This document shows positions 17,941 through 27,232 of a stretch of DNA of 57,907 bases, piece after piece. The stretch spans positions 1-57,907 of the forward strand of contig CAYSCS010000075.1 of the NCBI GenBank assembly GCA_964429695.1, read 5' to 3'. The notes beneath the pieces were generated by a model. That model was not told the origin of the DNA. It saw nothing but the letters and a program-made list of their open reading frames with translations, and searched no databases. Made by a program: the position numbers and the translations under genes. Every line of letters begins with the position of its first letter. The first letter of the stretch is position 1. Origin of the DNA: CAYSCS01 sp964429695 (GTDB lineage: Bacteria; Acidobacteriota; Aminicenantia; Aminicenantales; Aminicenantaceae).

Positions 17941-18792
17941 TTATGTCTGATAATCATAAAATCCCTTGCCACTCTTTCTTCCCAGGAATCCTGCATCCAC
18001 CATCTTCCTCAAAAGAGGACAAGGTCTGTATTTGGGGTCCCTAAATCCTTCATAGAGGACTTCCATGATATTGAGACACACATCTAAGCCTATAAGGTCT
18101 GCAAGAGCAAGGGGACCAAGGGGATGATTCATTCCCAGCTTCATCACTGTATCAATGGCTTCCACACTTCCTACTCCTTCCATCAAGGCAAAAATGGCTT
18201 CATTGATCATGGGAATCAAAATCCGATTGGAAATGAAGCCAGGAAAATCGTTAGCTTCCACAGGAACCTTCCCCATCTTTTCTGCAAGCTCTTTGACTTT
18301 CGCAAAAGTCTCCTGAGAAGTTGAAATTCCCTTGATTAATTCAACCAGGCTCATCAAAGGTACAGGATTCATAAAATGCATTCCCATAAACCTCTGCGGC
18401 CTGCTTGTCACTGCAGCAAGCCTTGTTATGGAAAGGGAAGAAGTATTGGTAGTGAGGATGACTCCAGGCGAGAGGATTTTATCAATTTCTTGAAGAACTT
18501 TCTTCTTTACTTCGAAATTTTCAAACACCGCCTCAACCACAAAATCAACTTCTCCCAGCTCCCTCAAATTAGTGGTGGTCTTTATTCTCCCCAGTATCGC
18601 TTCTATATCTTCCCTTAGTTTCCCCTTTTCTTGAAGCTTGGAGAGACTCTTCTCCATCGCTTTTCGAGAGCGAAGAAGATAGTCTTCTCCCACATCATTC
18701 AAGATAATCTCAAAGCCAGAACTTGCAGCCACCTGAGCTATTCCAGTGCCCATCGTTCCGGCACCTATAATCCCAATCTTCTTGATTTCCAT
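17941..18792 (-). CDS. hbd: 3-hydroxybutyryl-CoA dehydrogenase
   Basis: Oxidises or reduces short-chain 3-hydroxyacyl-CoA with NAD(P). The 283-residue protein has the Rossmann motif IGAGTMGTGIAQVAA near residue 8, the catalytic segment GMHFMNPVPLMSLVELI near 137 (His and the following Asn-Pro), and the substrate-side GFISNRILIPMINEA and LGMNHPLGPLALADLIGLD; length and C-terminus (GRKSGKGFYDYQT) are standard for the single-domain family. It lies 13 bases downstream of a thiolase gene on the same strand, so the pair probably serves acetoacetyl-CoA/butyrate metabolism or short-chain beta-oxidation. AAGGGGG precedes the ATG. No crotonase or acyl-CoA dehydrogenase is in the window. Confidence 0.93.
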   Translation of the reverse strand: MEIKKIGIIGAGTMGTGIAQVAASSGFEIILNDVGEDYLLRSRKAMEKSLSKLQEKGKLREDIEAILGRIKTTTNLRELGEVDFVVEAVFENFEVKKKVLQEIDKILSPGVILTTNTSSLSITRLAAVTSRPQRFMGMHFMNPVPLMSLVELIKGISTSQETFAKVKELAEKMGKVPVEANDFPGFISNRILIPMINEAIFALMEGVGSVEAIDTVMKLGMNHPLGPLALADLIGLDVCLNIMEVLYEGFRDPKYRPCPLLRKMVDAGFLGRKSGKGFYDYQT

Positions 18793-18805
18793 CTTTCCCC
18801 CTTTT

Positions 18806-19996
18806 TCAAATCACTTCCACTGCCATTGCCACTGCGTCTCCTCCTCCCAAACAGAGAGCAGCCACTCCCTTTTTTAACCCTCTCTGTTTCAAGGCATAAA
18901 GGAGAGTGGTAAGAATTCTAGCTCCTGTCGCTCCTATTGGATGACCAAGGGCGACCGCTCCTCCATGAACATTGACTCTCTCCCTATCGAGTCCCAGCTC
19001 TCTGATGAGCACCACAAGTTGTGAAGAAAATGCCTCATTTATCTCAAAGAGATCTACATCTCCTATCTTCCAACCAACGTTTGTCAGAAGCTTCTCAATG
19101 GCTCCTTTTGGTGCGTACATAACCATCGAGGGCTCCACCCCATTTGTCGCTGCACCCAGAATTCTTGCCAAGGGATTTAGTCTCTTTTCTCTTATCGCGT
19201 TCTCAGAAGCAAGAACCACAGCCGCAGCTCCATCATTCAGAGTAGACGCATTCCCAGCCGTGACCGTCCCATCTTTCTTAAAAACAGGCTTCAGTCTCGC
19301 AAGTTTCTCCAACGTCGTATCCCTACGAGGACCTTCATCAACTTCAAAGATGATTGGCTCCCCCTTTTTTTGAGGAATCTCAACTGGGACAATTTCCTGT
19401 CTTAAATAGCCCTTGTCGATGGCATGAATTGCCTTCATCTGGCTGCTCAGCGCATATTCATCCTGTTCTTGCCGGCTAACCTTGAATTTTTCGGCTATTA
19501 TTTCTCCTGTCATTCCCATATGGTGATTATCAAATGCACACCAAAGGCCGTCGAGAATCATAGAATCCCTTATCTTCAAGTCGCCAAATTTCACACCCTC
19601 TCTCAATCCCCAGATGAGGTGAGGAGCCTGACTCATGCTCTCCATTCCACCCGCCACCACAACCTCTTTCTCTTCGAGCCAGATTGACTGAGCCCCAAGA
19701 GCAACCGCCTTTAACGCAGAGCCACAGACCATATTGACTGCAAAACAGCTCACCGTAAAAGGGATTCCTGCTTTCCAAGCAGCCTGCTTTGCAATCGCTT
19801 GCCCCAGGCCTGCGGAGACAACATTTCCCATGATAACCTCATCCACATCCTCTCCCTTTATCTTCGCTCTCTTCATCGCTTCCTTGATGGCAATTCCGCC
19901 TAGCTCTAGAGCACTCAGTTCCTTGAGACTCCCCAGGAAATTTCCAATTGGCGTCCTTGCGGCGCCAACAATAAAGACATCTCTCAATTCACACAT
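18806..19996 (-). CDS. Acetyl-CoA C-acetyltransferase (thiolase)
   Basis: Condenses two acetyl-CoA or cleaves acetoacetyl-CoA. The 396-residue protein has the active-site Cys in NMVCGSALKAV near residue 90, the loop GGMESMSQAPHL, NEAFSSQ near 320, GGAVALGHPIGATGAR with the catalytic His near 350, and the second Cys in ALCLGGGDAVAM near 382. These match the biosynthetic/degradative thiolase family (AtoB/ThlA/PhaA); direction in vivo cannot be told. It is the first gene of a two-gene unit with hbd. The start at 19996 follows AGAGGT. Confidence 0.94.
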   Translation of the reverse strand: MCELRDVFIVGAARTPIGNFLGSLKELSALELGGIAIKEAMKRAKIKGEDVDEVIMGNVVSAGLGQAIAKQAAWKAGIPFTVSCFAVNMVCGSALKAVALGAQSIWLEEKEVVVAGGMESMSQAPHLIWGLREGVKFGDLKIRDSMILDGLWCAFDNHHMGMTGEIIAEKFKVSRQEQDEYALSSQMKAIHAIDKGYLRQEIVPVEIPQKKGEPIIFEVDEGPRRDTTLEKLARLKPVFKKDGTVTAGNASTLNDGAAAVVLASENAIREKRLNPLARILGAATNGVEPSMVMYAPKGAIEKLLTNVGWKIGDVDLFEINEAFSSQLVVLIRELGLDRERVNVHGGAVALGHPIGATGARILTTLLYALKQRGLKKGVAALCLGGGDAVAMAVEVI

Positions 19997-20314
19997 CTAT
20001 CATACCTCTAAATGAAATATTTAATGAGGAAGATTCCTTTTTATCACAATTAACGCTAGGCTGTAAATCAAATTGTGTTCCTAGATCAATCTCCTTCTCT
20101 CCTTCAACAAAAAAGATAAGAGAGTTTAAGCCACTGGATTCATTCCCTGGTAAAGATTTATCTAAGTTCAAGTCTGATACCTTCTTTTTCTTTATTTTTT
20201 CGATTATTCCTCTTTTTCCCTAAAATCTTAAAAAATAATATATTCTTTAACGCCTCATCTTCTTTAAAACAATTTAAATGCAGAAACTCTTATTTTAGTA
20301 AGGGTGTTCAGGTC
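19997..20314. other. Intergenic region between fhs and the thiolase operon
   Basis: AT-rich, no convincing open frame or RNA. It should contain the promoter of the thiolase-hbd unit; no clear -35/-10 pair was picked out. Confidence 0.4.
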
Positions 20315-21985
20315 TCATGAAAGTCCGATAACTTCCCCTTCTTCAGTAATGTCTATGCGCTCAGCTGCGGGCGACCTTGGAAGTCCGGGCATGGTCATGA
20401 TATCTCCACAGAAAATGACAATAAAACCTGCTCCTGAACTGAGGCTAGCATCTGTGACGATGAGAGTGAAATCTTCAGGCCTTCCTCTGGCCTCATCATC
20501 ATCGGAGAGGGAGTATTGTGTCTTGGCTATGCATACCGGGAAACGGCCAAATCCATCTTGCTCAATCTTCAAAATCTTTCTTCTTGTCTTCGCTTCCATG
20601 GCTAGTGACGAGGCACCATACACTCTCCGCGCCACTATTTCAATCTTTTCTAAAAGTGAGAGCTCGAGGGGATACAAGAATCGAAAATTCTTCTCATCCG
20701 CATCTATCGAGAGCAGGATTTCTCTCGCAAGCTCAAGGCCGCCTTCCCCACCTCTTGCATAGACTTCACTTACGGCAAAACGCGTGTTCTCTCCTTTGCA
20801 GAGCTTCTTTAGTTTTTCAATTTCTTCATCTGTGTCTGAGTTGAACTGATTCAAGGCCACTATAGAAGGAATCCCAAAAAGACGTATGTTTTCAATGTGC
20901 TTTTGAAGATTTCTAAATCCCTCTTCAACCGCACCTACGTTTTTCTTCTCAACTTCATCGAGCTTGACTCCTCCATGAAATTTCAGAGCTCTAAGGGTGG
21001 CCACAATGACACAGGCATCAGGGGGAGGAATAAGACCTGTTCTTATCACGATATCGAAGAATTTCTCAGCTCCCAGGTCTGAACCAAATCCTGTCTCTGT
21101 GATTACAAAATCTGAAAGTGAAAGTGCCAGCCTCAGGGCAATGACTGAATTTGCGCCATGAGCAATGTTGGCAAAAGGACCTCCATGGATAATTGCCGGA
21201 TTCCCTTCTAGAGTCTGAACGAGGTTGGGTTTTATCGCATCCTTGAGAAGCGCAGCCATCGCACCTTGAGCCTTCAGATCTCTGGCAAAAACCGGCTTAT
21301 TGTCGGGAGAATATCCCACGAAAATATTTGCCAGCCTTTCCTTGAGGTCTTTCATGTCTCTTGCCAGACAAAGAATGGCCATCACCTCAGAGGCAGCGGT
21401 TATCTCAAAACCGGTCTCTCTTGCTATTCCCCTCAACGGTCCTCCTATGCCAACCACAATTTCCCTAAGCACGCGATCATCCATATCCATCACTCTCTTC
21501 CAGCTCACAGCTCGACAATCGATGAGTCCACAGACACCTTCAAAGTGAAGCCTGTTGTCAATCATGGCTGCCAGGAGATTATGGGCAGCCGTGACGGCAT
21601 GGATGTCTCCCGTGAAATGAAGGTTTATATCGTCGGAAGGCATAAGCCGCGCCTTACCCCCTCCAGTAGCTCCTCCCTTCATTCCAAATACAGGACCCAA
21701 TGAGGGTTCTCTCAAAGTCACAACTGCTCTTTTCCCCAGCCGGTTGAAGGCATCGCAAAGACCAATTGAAGTGGTGGTTTTCCCCTCTCCCGTAGGAGTA
21801 GGAGTCATGGCCGTGACTAAGATCAGCTTCCCTTTCTTCTCCTTAGTCTCCAAGACTTTCCCTAAGCTTATTTTTGCTTTACATTCTCCATATTTTTCAA
21901 GAGAAGAGCAATCCAATCCTAGCTTTTTAGCCACCTCCTCGATCGGCTTCATCCTACTCTTACTCTCACTTTCATTGCTCCTCAT
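20315..21985 (-). CDS. fhs: Formate--tetrahydrofolate ligase
   Basis: ATP-dependent activation of formate to 10-formyl-tetrahydrofolate, entry of one-carbon units into folate metabolism or the methyl branch of the Wood-Ljungdahl pathway. The protein is 556 residues from the ATG at 21985, which follows GAAGGAGGTGAGGAGA; an upstream TTG at 22003 lies inside that ribosome binding site and is unlikely. Family motifs are the P-loop TPTPTGEGKTTTSIGL near residue 58, REPSLGPVFGMKGGATGGG, FTGDIHAVTAAHNLLAA, HGGPFANIAHGANS and the C-terminal GDIMTMPGLPRSPAA. Length matches the family. No other Wood-Ljungdahl gene is in the window. Confidence 0.97.
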   Translation of the reverse strand: MRSNESESKSRMKPIEEVAKKLGLDCSSLEKYGECKAKISLGKVLETKEKKGKLILVTAMTPTPTGEGKTTTSIGLCDAFNRLGKRAVVTLREPSLGPVFGMKGGATGGGKARLMPSDDINLHFTGDIHAVTAAHNLLAAMIDNRLHFEGVCGLIDCRAVSWKRVMDMDDRVLREIVVGIGGPLRGIARETGFEITAASEVMAILCLARDMKDLKERLANIFVGYSPDNKPVFARDLKAQGAMAALLKDAIKPNLVQTLEGNPAIIHGGPFANIAHGANSVIALRLALSLSDFVITETGFGSDLGAEKFFDIVIRTGLIPPPDACVIVATLRALKFHGGVKLDEVEKKNVGAVEEGFRNLQKHIENIRLFGIPSIVALNQFNSDTDEEIEKLKKLCKGENTRFAVSEVYARGGEGGLELAREILLSIDADEKNFRFLYPLELSLLEKIEIVARRVYGASSLAMEAKTRRKILKIEQDGFGRFPVCIAKTQYSLSDDDEARGRPEDFTLIVTDASLSSGAGFIVIFCGDIMTMPGLPRSPAAERIDITEEGEVIGLS

Positions 21986-22042
21986 TCTCCTCACCTCCTT
22001 CAAAACAGTTTACATCGAGGAGAGTCCTTTTACAAATCACTC

Positions 22043-22795
22043 TTATCTGAAATTCCTTCTCAACCCTTCAAGGAGAAGTTCATATTTCTCAATCAATCCC
22101 TTGTCAGCAAAGCTAAAATAGCGATTATCTCCGATGATGATATGGTCCAGAACCCTTATCTGGAGTAGAGAAGAAACCAAAACGAGCTCTTTTGTGATTT
22201 CCTTGTCATTCAAAGATGGCTCCGGGTCACCGGAGGGATGATTGTGGACGAAGATCAGCGAACAGGCTCCATAGCGCAATGCTTGTTTGATTATTTCTCG
22301 GGGATAGACTGCGCTTGAATCCACAGTCCCCTCAAAAAAGGTCTTTTCTTCTATGATTTGATTCTTCGAGTCCAGGAGCATCACCTTGAACATTTCTTTC
22401 TTCACATCCCTTAAAGCATGATAAAGGTAATCAAAGACTTCCTTTGAAGAATGGCAGGCAGGCTTGCTCATCATCTTTTCTCTCAAAAAAAACCGAGCCA
22501 CCTCATGCATAAGCTTGAGGCCAAATATGTTGTGGGGGCCGATGCCTTTTACTTCTTCAATTTCTTCCCTCTCAGCTTCAAGCACTCCCCTCACGCTCTT
22601 GAATCTCTTTATCAAATCTTTAGCCTGCCTCTTACAATCTTTTCTCGGCGTGCCTAAGGTAAGAAGAAGCTCAATTATTTCATAATCAAGAAGTCCCTGA
22701 AGACCCGCCTTCAAGAACTTCTCTCTGAGTCTTTTTCTATGGCCTTCTTTACTTTCCAAACCAGCGCCTCCTCGAGATAGAGTATTTTTGGACAT
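22043..22795 (-). CDS. radC: RadC-family JAB/MPN domain protein
   Basis: The 250-residue protein has an N-terminal helix-hairpin-helix-like part (EGHRKRLREKF, then LLDYEIIELLLTLG, EEVKGIGPHNIFGLK) and a C-terminal JAMM metal site: VDSSAVYPREIIKQALRYGA followed by FVHNHPSGDPEPSLNDKEIT, giving the His-x-His-x10-Asp pattern. This is the universal RadC (YkfG/DUF2466) layout. The historical link to DNA repair is weak; the family's biochemical role is unsettled. It is encoded 57 bases upstream of fhs on the same strand. Confidence 0.93.
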   Translation of the reverse strand: MSKNTLSRGGAGLESKEGHRKRLREKFLKAGLQGLLDYEIIELLLTLGTPRKDCKRQAKDLIKRFKSVRGVLEAEREEIEEVKGIGPHNIFGLKLMHEVARFFLREKMMSKPACHSSKEVFDYLYHALRDVKKEMFKVMLLDSKNQIIEEKTFFEGTVDSSAVYPREIIKQALRYGACSLIFVHNHPSGDPEPSLNDKEITKELVLVSSLLQIRVLDHIIIGDNRYFSFADKGLIEKYELLLEGLRRNFR

Positions 22796-22998
22796 AAATA
22801 TAAGACGGAGAGAAGTTCACATTTTCACAGGAATAAATCTTTGCTCTCAATTCTCTTCTAAATGGTGAATTAAGCTGAAGTCCCAAATTATGAAGCGAGA
22901 TTCTCCTTCTCTCTGAATATCAAAGGCTCATAAGAAGGAGAAGTATTGATAATTTTCTTATTGTGAGCATAAACTTAGCGGATGAGATAGGAAGAGAA

Positions 22999-23295
22999 TT
23001 AGGAGTTATCTTTGTTACCCTTGAAATATTTCAGGCGTAAAATTCTATCTGCTTCGCTTATTTTCTGCCTCAGGATATAGATTAAGATAAAAATCGAAAG
23101 CCACATCCAGCCCATGAATACGTATACAGATATCTTTTCGCGGATATCTTTTGGAGAAGAGACTATTTTTTCTCCAGACTCCTTAGGCTTCTTGAGCTCT
23201 TCCTGTCCCTCTTCACTTCCAGAAATTTCCTTAAGGAGAAAAAAAGTTATCCCCAGAAAAAGCAACAAGAAAAGAGCTACTCCTCTCTTTGCCAT
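22999..23295 (-). CDS. Small CcmD-like membrane protein at the end of the respiratory operon
   Basis: A 98-residue protein with an N-terminal hydrophobic segment (residues 7-23), a charged linker (EEGQEELKKPKESGEK) and a second helix VYVFMGWMWLSIFILIYILRQK followed by a basic amphipathic tail (ISEADRILRLKYFKG). The Y-V-F-x-x-W helix plus basic coiled tail resembles CcmD, the small heme-exporter subunit of cytochrome c maturation, but that is similarity of form only. Its start overlaps the stop of the cytochrome b gene by one base, so it belongs to the same transcript. It might instead be a minor subunit of the Rieske/cytochrome b complex. Confidence 0.5.
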   Translation of the reverse strand: MAKRGVALFLLLFLGITFFLLKEISGSEEGQEELKKPKESGEKIVSSPKDIREKISVYVFMGWMWLSIFILIYILRQKISEADRILRLKYFKGNKDNS

Positions 23296-24359
23296 TACAT
23301 GAGGCTCCAGATGCTCATAAAAAGAGCATAGAGAATGACAAGATAAGCTATGAGGGAAACAAACTTTCCCTTCCTCTCTGCAGGTTTATTATCCAGAAAA
23401 GGGAGAAGAGCAAAAAGGAGAACTGCAATCAAGATTAATATAATGGCAACAGTTTCTCCCTCGACACCCAGAATTTTTGCCGGGAATATCTTCAGTGTCT
23501 GGAAGAGAAAAAGAAAATACCATTCAGGTTTTATCCCCTCGGGTGCAGGTGCCATCAAATCTGCCTCCTCCCCGAGCGAAGGCGGGAATAAGATTGAAAC
23601 CGAAATCAGCACCCCGAAGAGCAAAAGCCAGACAATCATTTCTCTGTAAACGAAGTTGGGCCAGAAAGGAAGCTCATTTGGCTTTTCATTTTTTATTTCA
23701 ATCTCCACGGGAACACTCATTCCGTGTTTCTGGATGAAGTAGACATGAAGAGCAATGAGGAGAAAGGCAAAAATGGGTAGCACTGAAACATGCAGACCAA
23801 AGAAGCGAGTCAGAGTATCCTGAGTCACATCCTCTCCTCCCCTGAGTAATTTCGTGACCCAGATTCCCACAACTGGGATTGAGCGAGGGATGTCTGTCCC
23901 CACCTTCGTTGCCGAAAGGGAGAGTTCATCCCAGGGAAGAAGATATCCTGTAAACCCGAAGGCAAGAGAAATCAAAAGGAGGATGACGCCGCTTAGCCAA
24001 GTCATCTCTCTTGGTTTACGGTAAGATTTTGCTAACCATATCCCTATAAGATGAATAAACACGCAGGCTATCATGAATGAGGCAGACCAGCTATGGATAG
24101 AGCGAATTATCCATCCCAAAGGCACTTCATTCATGATTTGAGCTACGCTCTTATTTGCTAATTCCAGTGTGGGTTTGTAATAGAAAAGGAGCATGAATCC
24201 TGTAATGACCTGAATGGTGAAAAATAACAAAATAGCACTTCCTGTGTAATACCAGGGAGTGTGTCTGTGTAGGGGGACTTTTTTCTCTTTCAAGAATCTG
24301 GATATGAGCTTAAGCCCCAATCTTTCATCAAGCCAATTTCCTAGATCCAATTTCCCCAT
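23295..24359 (-). CDS. Cytochrome b subunit of a bc-type quinol oxidoreductase
   Basis: Di-heme membrane subunit of complex III. The 354-residue protein has about seven hydrophobic helices: SIHSWSASFMIACVFIHLIGIW near residue 88-109 and RFFGLHVSVLPIFAFLLIALHVYF near 185-209 provide the paired heme-ligand His residues, FGFTGYLLPWDELS lies at the Qo region and PEWYFLFLFQTLKIFP near 279 is the conserved PEWY motif. It is intermediate in length, joining the cytochrome b6 part to a short subunit-IV-like part of about three helices. It is two bases downstream of the Rieske gene. No cytochrome c1 or other c-type cytochrome is encoded in the operon, so the electron acceptor must be elsewhere or different. 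Confidence 0.9.
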   Translation of the reverse strand: MGKLDLGNWLDERLGLKLISRFLKEKKVPLHRHTPWYYTGSAILLFFTIQVITGFMLLFYYKPTLELANKSVAQIMNEVPLGWIIRSIHSWSASFMIACVFIHLIGIWLAKSYRKPREMTWLSGVILLLISLAFGFTGYLLPWDELSLSATKVGTDIPRSIPVVGIWVTKLLRGGEDVTQDTLTRFFGLHVSVLPIFAFLLIALHVYFIQKHGMSVPVEIEIKNEKPNELPFWPNFVYREMIVWLLLFGVLISVSILFPPSLGEEADLMAPAPEGIKPEWYFLFLFQTLKIFPAKILGVEGETVAIILILIAVLLFALLPFLDNKPAERKGKFVSLIAYLVILYALFMSIWSLM

Positions 24360-24361
24360 AT

Positions 24362-24811
24362 TTACTTTCCACCTTCTCTTTTTATAATCAGGTTCTCACC
24401 TTCGATGAACATTTCGAGTCTACGCAGAGGAGCGGGTGGTGGACCCCCGATATTCATTCCATTCTCATCATACCAGCCTTCATGACAGGCACAAAAAAAC
24501 TTCTTCTGCTCTGGAAGATAGGTGACATTACAATCGAGATGAGTGCATACTCCAACAAAAACCTGAAAACTTCCATCTTCTTTGCGTTGCACAATCCCGG
24601 GTTTACTTCCCCATGAAAAATACTTGACAGAATTAGGGCTCATTCCTTCAAACTCTGAATAATTAAGCACCACTTCTTCTGGCTCTCGGTAGGGAGGAAA
24701 GATAAATTTTAAGACAGGATGAATCAATGAACCAAAAAATGCAGCAAGCCATCCACCAAGTAGCCCATTCAGAAATTGACGTCGAGTGAAAAGAGAATGT
24801 TTGAGTTTCAT
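24362..24811 (-). CDS. Rieske [2Fe-2S] subunit of the cytochrome b complex
   Basis: A 149-residue iron-sulfur protein. The N-terminus has a twin-arginine-type motif (TRRQFLNGLLGG) leading into a single membrane helix, as in QcrA/PetC. The cluster motifs are CTHLDCNV and CACHEGWYDENG, giving Cys-x-His and Cys-x2-His ligands with the two extra disulfide Cys. The domain ends with the Pro loop GGPPPAPLRRLE. The ATG overlaps the sdhB stop by four bases, so complex II and complex III subunits are translationally coupled here. Confidence 0.93.
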   Translation of the reverse strand: MKLKHSLFTRRQFLNGLLGGWLAAFFGSLIHPVLKFIFPPYREPEEVVLNYSEFEGMSPNSVKYFSWGSKPGIVQRKEDGSFQVFVGVCTHLDCNVTYLPEQKKFFCACHEGWYDENGMNIGGPPPAPLRRLEMFIEGENLIIKREGGK

Positions 24812-25533
24812 TTTTTTAATCTCAAAATTCTTTTTATCTTCTCTAGCACTATCTTGCGCCTTAAGGCTTCAATTCCATCCGCTGGCCTTACATTTTTGGG
24901 ACAGACCTCATTACATCTGAAAACTGTGTCGCACCCCCATATTCCAGCCTCAGTATTTACCCTTATCCAGTTCGAGAATGGTCGTCGATCTCTCGGATCC
25001 TCTACAAAGCGATAAAGCCTTGCCAAGGCAGCAGGACCAAGATACCTTTCATCTCTTGAAACCACAGGACAGGCACTGTAACAACATCCACACATTATAC
25101 AATTAATGAACTGAAAAATTTTCTCCATCTCTTTATCTTCTACCTTATGCCCTTTTTCAAGTTTTTCTTCTTGAGAATGAAGATATGGTTCTATTTTGTA
25201 GAGTGCTTCCCAGAAGGGCTCCATGTTCACCACTAGGTCTTTTTGAATCTCCAGGTTAGGAAGGGGTTCTATCACAATTTCGGGCCCTCTGAGATTCTGG
25301 AGTTCTACGCGACAGGCGAGGTCGAATCTTCCGTTGATGACCATCGCACAGGAACCGCATATCGCCTCACGGCAACTGTACCTGAAAGCAAGAGTGCAAT
25401 CCTGGTCATTACGAATATCCATCAAGGCTTCGAGAACGGATTTTTTTTCTTTCGTTTCATAGGCGAAATCCTGAAAATAAGGCTGCTCATCCTTTAAGGG
25501 GTCAAACCTCAGTATCTTGAAGAGATACTCCAT
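24808..25533 (-). CDS. sdhB: Succinate dehydrogenase / fumarate reductase iron-sulfur subunit
   Basis: Electron-transfer subunit with three iron-sulfur clusters. The 241-residue protein has the [2Fe-2S] motif YSCREAICGSCAMVINGRFDLAC near residue 55 (shown in part; the Cys are at the expected spacing), the first C-terminal cluster motif CIMCGCCYSACP near 145 and CDTVFRCNEVCPKNVRP near 205. These give the usual [4Fe-4S] and [3Fe-4S] ligands. Length and order match SdhB/FrdB. It starts one base after the flavoprotein gene. Whether the enzyme runs as succinate dehydrogenase or fumarate reductase is not decided by sequence; coupling to a quinol oxidase complex favours succinate oxidation. Confidence 0.94.
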   Translation of the reverse strand: MEYLFKILRFDPLKDEQPYFQDFAYETKEKKSVLEALMDIRNDQDCTLAFRYSCREAICGSCAMVINGRFDLACRVELQNLRGPEIVIEPLPNLEIQKDLVVNMEPFWEALYKIEPYLHSQEEKLEKGHKVEDKEMEKIFQFINCIMCGCCYSACPVVSRDERYLGPAALARLYRFVEDPRDRRPFSNWIRVNTEAGIWGCDTVFRCNEVCPKNVRPADGIEALRRKIVLEKIKRILRLKK

Positions 25534-25534
25534 T

Positions 25535-27232
25535 TCAGTATTTTCTTTCTAGGGGTTTGTATTTTTCGATTTTTACTTCTTTATAGCTTATCTTAGGCTC
25601 CCCCTTCTCTAAAGAAACAATCGTATGCTTAAGCCACTCGAGGTCGTTTCTTTGCTTGAAATCAAGGCGAAAATGAGAGCCCCTTGTTTCCTCTCTATTT
25701 AAGGCTCCCAGGGTAATGACCTCTGCAAGGTCGAGCATGGCTTCAAATTCCAGGATGTTGACAAGCTCTTGGCTATAACGCAGGCATTTTCCGGAAATAT
25801 ACATCTTCTTTGAATCTTCTTTCAATTGACGAATATTTTGTAAGGCTTCCTCTAAATCCTTTCTATTCCTGAACAATCCCACTTTCTTACTCATGACGAC
25901 CTTAAGTCTGTTGAGTAAGAGGTGAAACTTGATACCTGAATCGAGTTTAAGCAATTCCTCTATCTTCTGCTTCACTTTCAGGGCTTCTTCGAGGAGAATT
26001 TTTTCTGCGTCTCTATCATCCGTGCTCCCTTTAGCATATTTTGAAGCTTCCACACCCGATATCTTTCCGAAAACAATTGTTTCAAGAAGAGAATTACCGC
26101 CGAGCCGATTGGCACCATGCACGCTGACACAGGCGCATTCTCCAGCAGCATAAAATCCTTCCACACAGGAAGCACCCTTTTCATCAACATCTATTCCCCC
26201 CATTGAATAATGCTGGGCTGGCTGTATTGGGATGGGAGATTCTACCGGGTCAATCCCTGCAAAATCAAGACATATCTCTCTTATTCCTGGAAGCCTCTTC
26301 ATAATCTTAGCTTTTCCCAAATGTCTTAAATCCAGGTACACATATTGATTTTCAAACCCGTTTCCCTTATCAATCTCTGTCTGAATTGCTCGAGCTACAA
26401 TATCCCTGGGAGCAAGCTCCATGGCAGAAGGAGCATAATCCACCATGAATCTCTTTCCTTTGTTGTTGATTAAATATCCACCCTCTCCTCTTGCTCCCTC
26501 CGTGATCAAGATATTCTTCGGGTAAAGAGAAGTAGGATGGAACTGAACAAATTCCATGTCTTTCAATGATACTCCAGCCTTGTAAGCAATGCCGATACCG
26601 CTTCCATGGTTGATGTAAGCGTTTGTGGTCTTGAGATAGACTCTTCCATAACCACCCGTGGCAAAAATGACTGCTCTTGCCTTTATGGGCACAATTTCAC
26701 CCGAGGCTAAATCATAGGCAACTATTCCCAAACATTTCTTATCCTTTACCACAAGCCTCACCACAAGCCACTCATTTAAAAAGTTTATTTTTCTCTTTAG
26801 CGAATGTTCAAATAGAGTGTGGAGAATCACAAGCCCTGTTCTATCAGCAGCATAACATGTGCGAGGGAAACCCGCTCCCCCGAATGGTCTCTGAGCAATC
26901 ACTCCTCCTGGAAATCTGCTGAAGGGAACTCCCATTCGGTCAAGCTCGTATATAGTGGGGATTGCTTCTCTGCACATCTGCTCGGCAGCCGATTGATCAG
27001 CGAGATAATCACTTCCTTTAATGGTGTCGAAGGCATGCTTTTCCCAAGAGTCATCCTTCCCCTCGGGATTATTCCCCAGAGCTGCATTTATCCCTCCCTG
27101 AGCAGCAACCGAATGGGACCGAAGTGGATGAACCTTAGAGAGGAGTGCTACTCGAAGCGTAGGGTCACTGTTCAGAGCCGCGGATAAACCAGCGAGCCCG
27201 CCTCCTACTATAAGGAGATCATGGCTTATCAT
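25535..27232 (-). CDS. sdhA: Succinate dehydrogenase / fumarate reductase flavoprotein subunit
   Basis: Catalytic FAD subunit, 565 residues. The N-terminus has the dinucleotide fold LIVGGGLAGLSAAL; RSHSVAAQGGINAAL near 38-52 carries the His that binds FAD covalently. Further motifs are GGVIAQRPFGGAGFPRT, the substrate-side MEFVQFHPTSL, TEGARGEGGYL, and HGANRLGGNSLLE near 375 with catalytic Arg residues nearby. The end (about residue 490 on) is the helical and C-terminal domain. It begins directly after the stop of the membrane anchor gene with no spacer. Confidence 0.95.
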   Translation of the reverse strand: MISHDLLIVGGGLAGLSAALNSDPTLRVALLSKVHPLRSHSVAAQGGINAALGNNPEGKDDSWEKHAFDTIKGSDYLADQSAAEQMCREAIPTIYELDRMGVPFSRFPGGVIAQRPFGGAGFPRTCYAADRTGLVILHTLFEHSLKRKINFLNEWLVVRLVVKDKKCLGIVAYDLASGEIVPIKARAVIFATGGYGRVYLKTTNAYINHGSGIGIAYKAGVSLKDMEFVQFHPTSLYPKNILITEGARGEGGYLINNKGKRFMVDYAPSAMELAPRDIVARAIQTEIDKGNGFENQYVYLDLRHLGKAKIMKRLPGIREICLDFAGIDPVESPIPIQPAQHYSMGGIDVDEKGASCVEGFYAAGECACVSVHGANRLGGNSLLETIVFGKISGVEASKYAKGSTDDRDAEKILLEEALKVKQKIEELLKLDSGIKFHLLLNRLKVVMSKKVGLFRNRKDLEEALQNIRQLKEDSKKMYISGKCLRYSQELVNILEFEAMLDLAEVITLGALNREETRGSHFRLDFKQRNDLEWLKHTIVSLEKGEPKISYKEVKIEKYKPLERKY

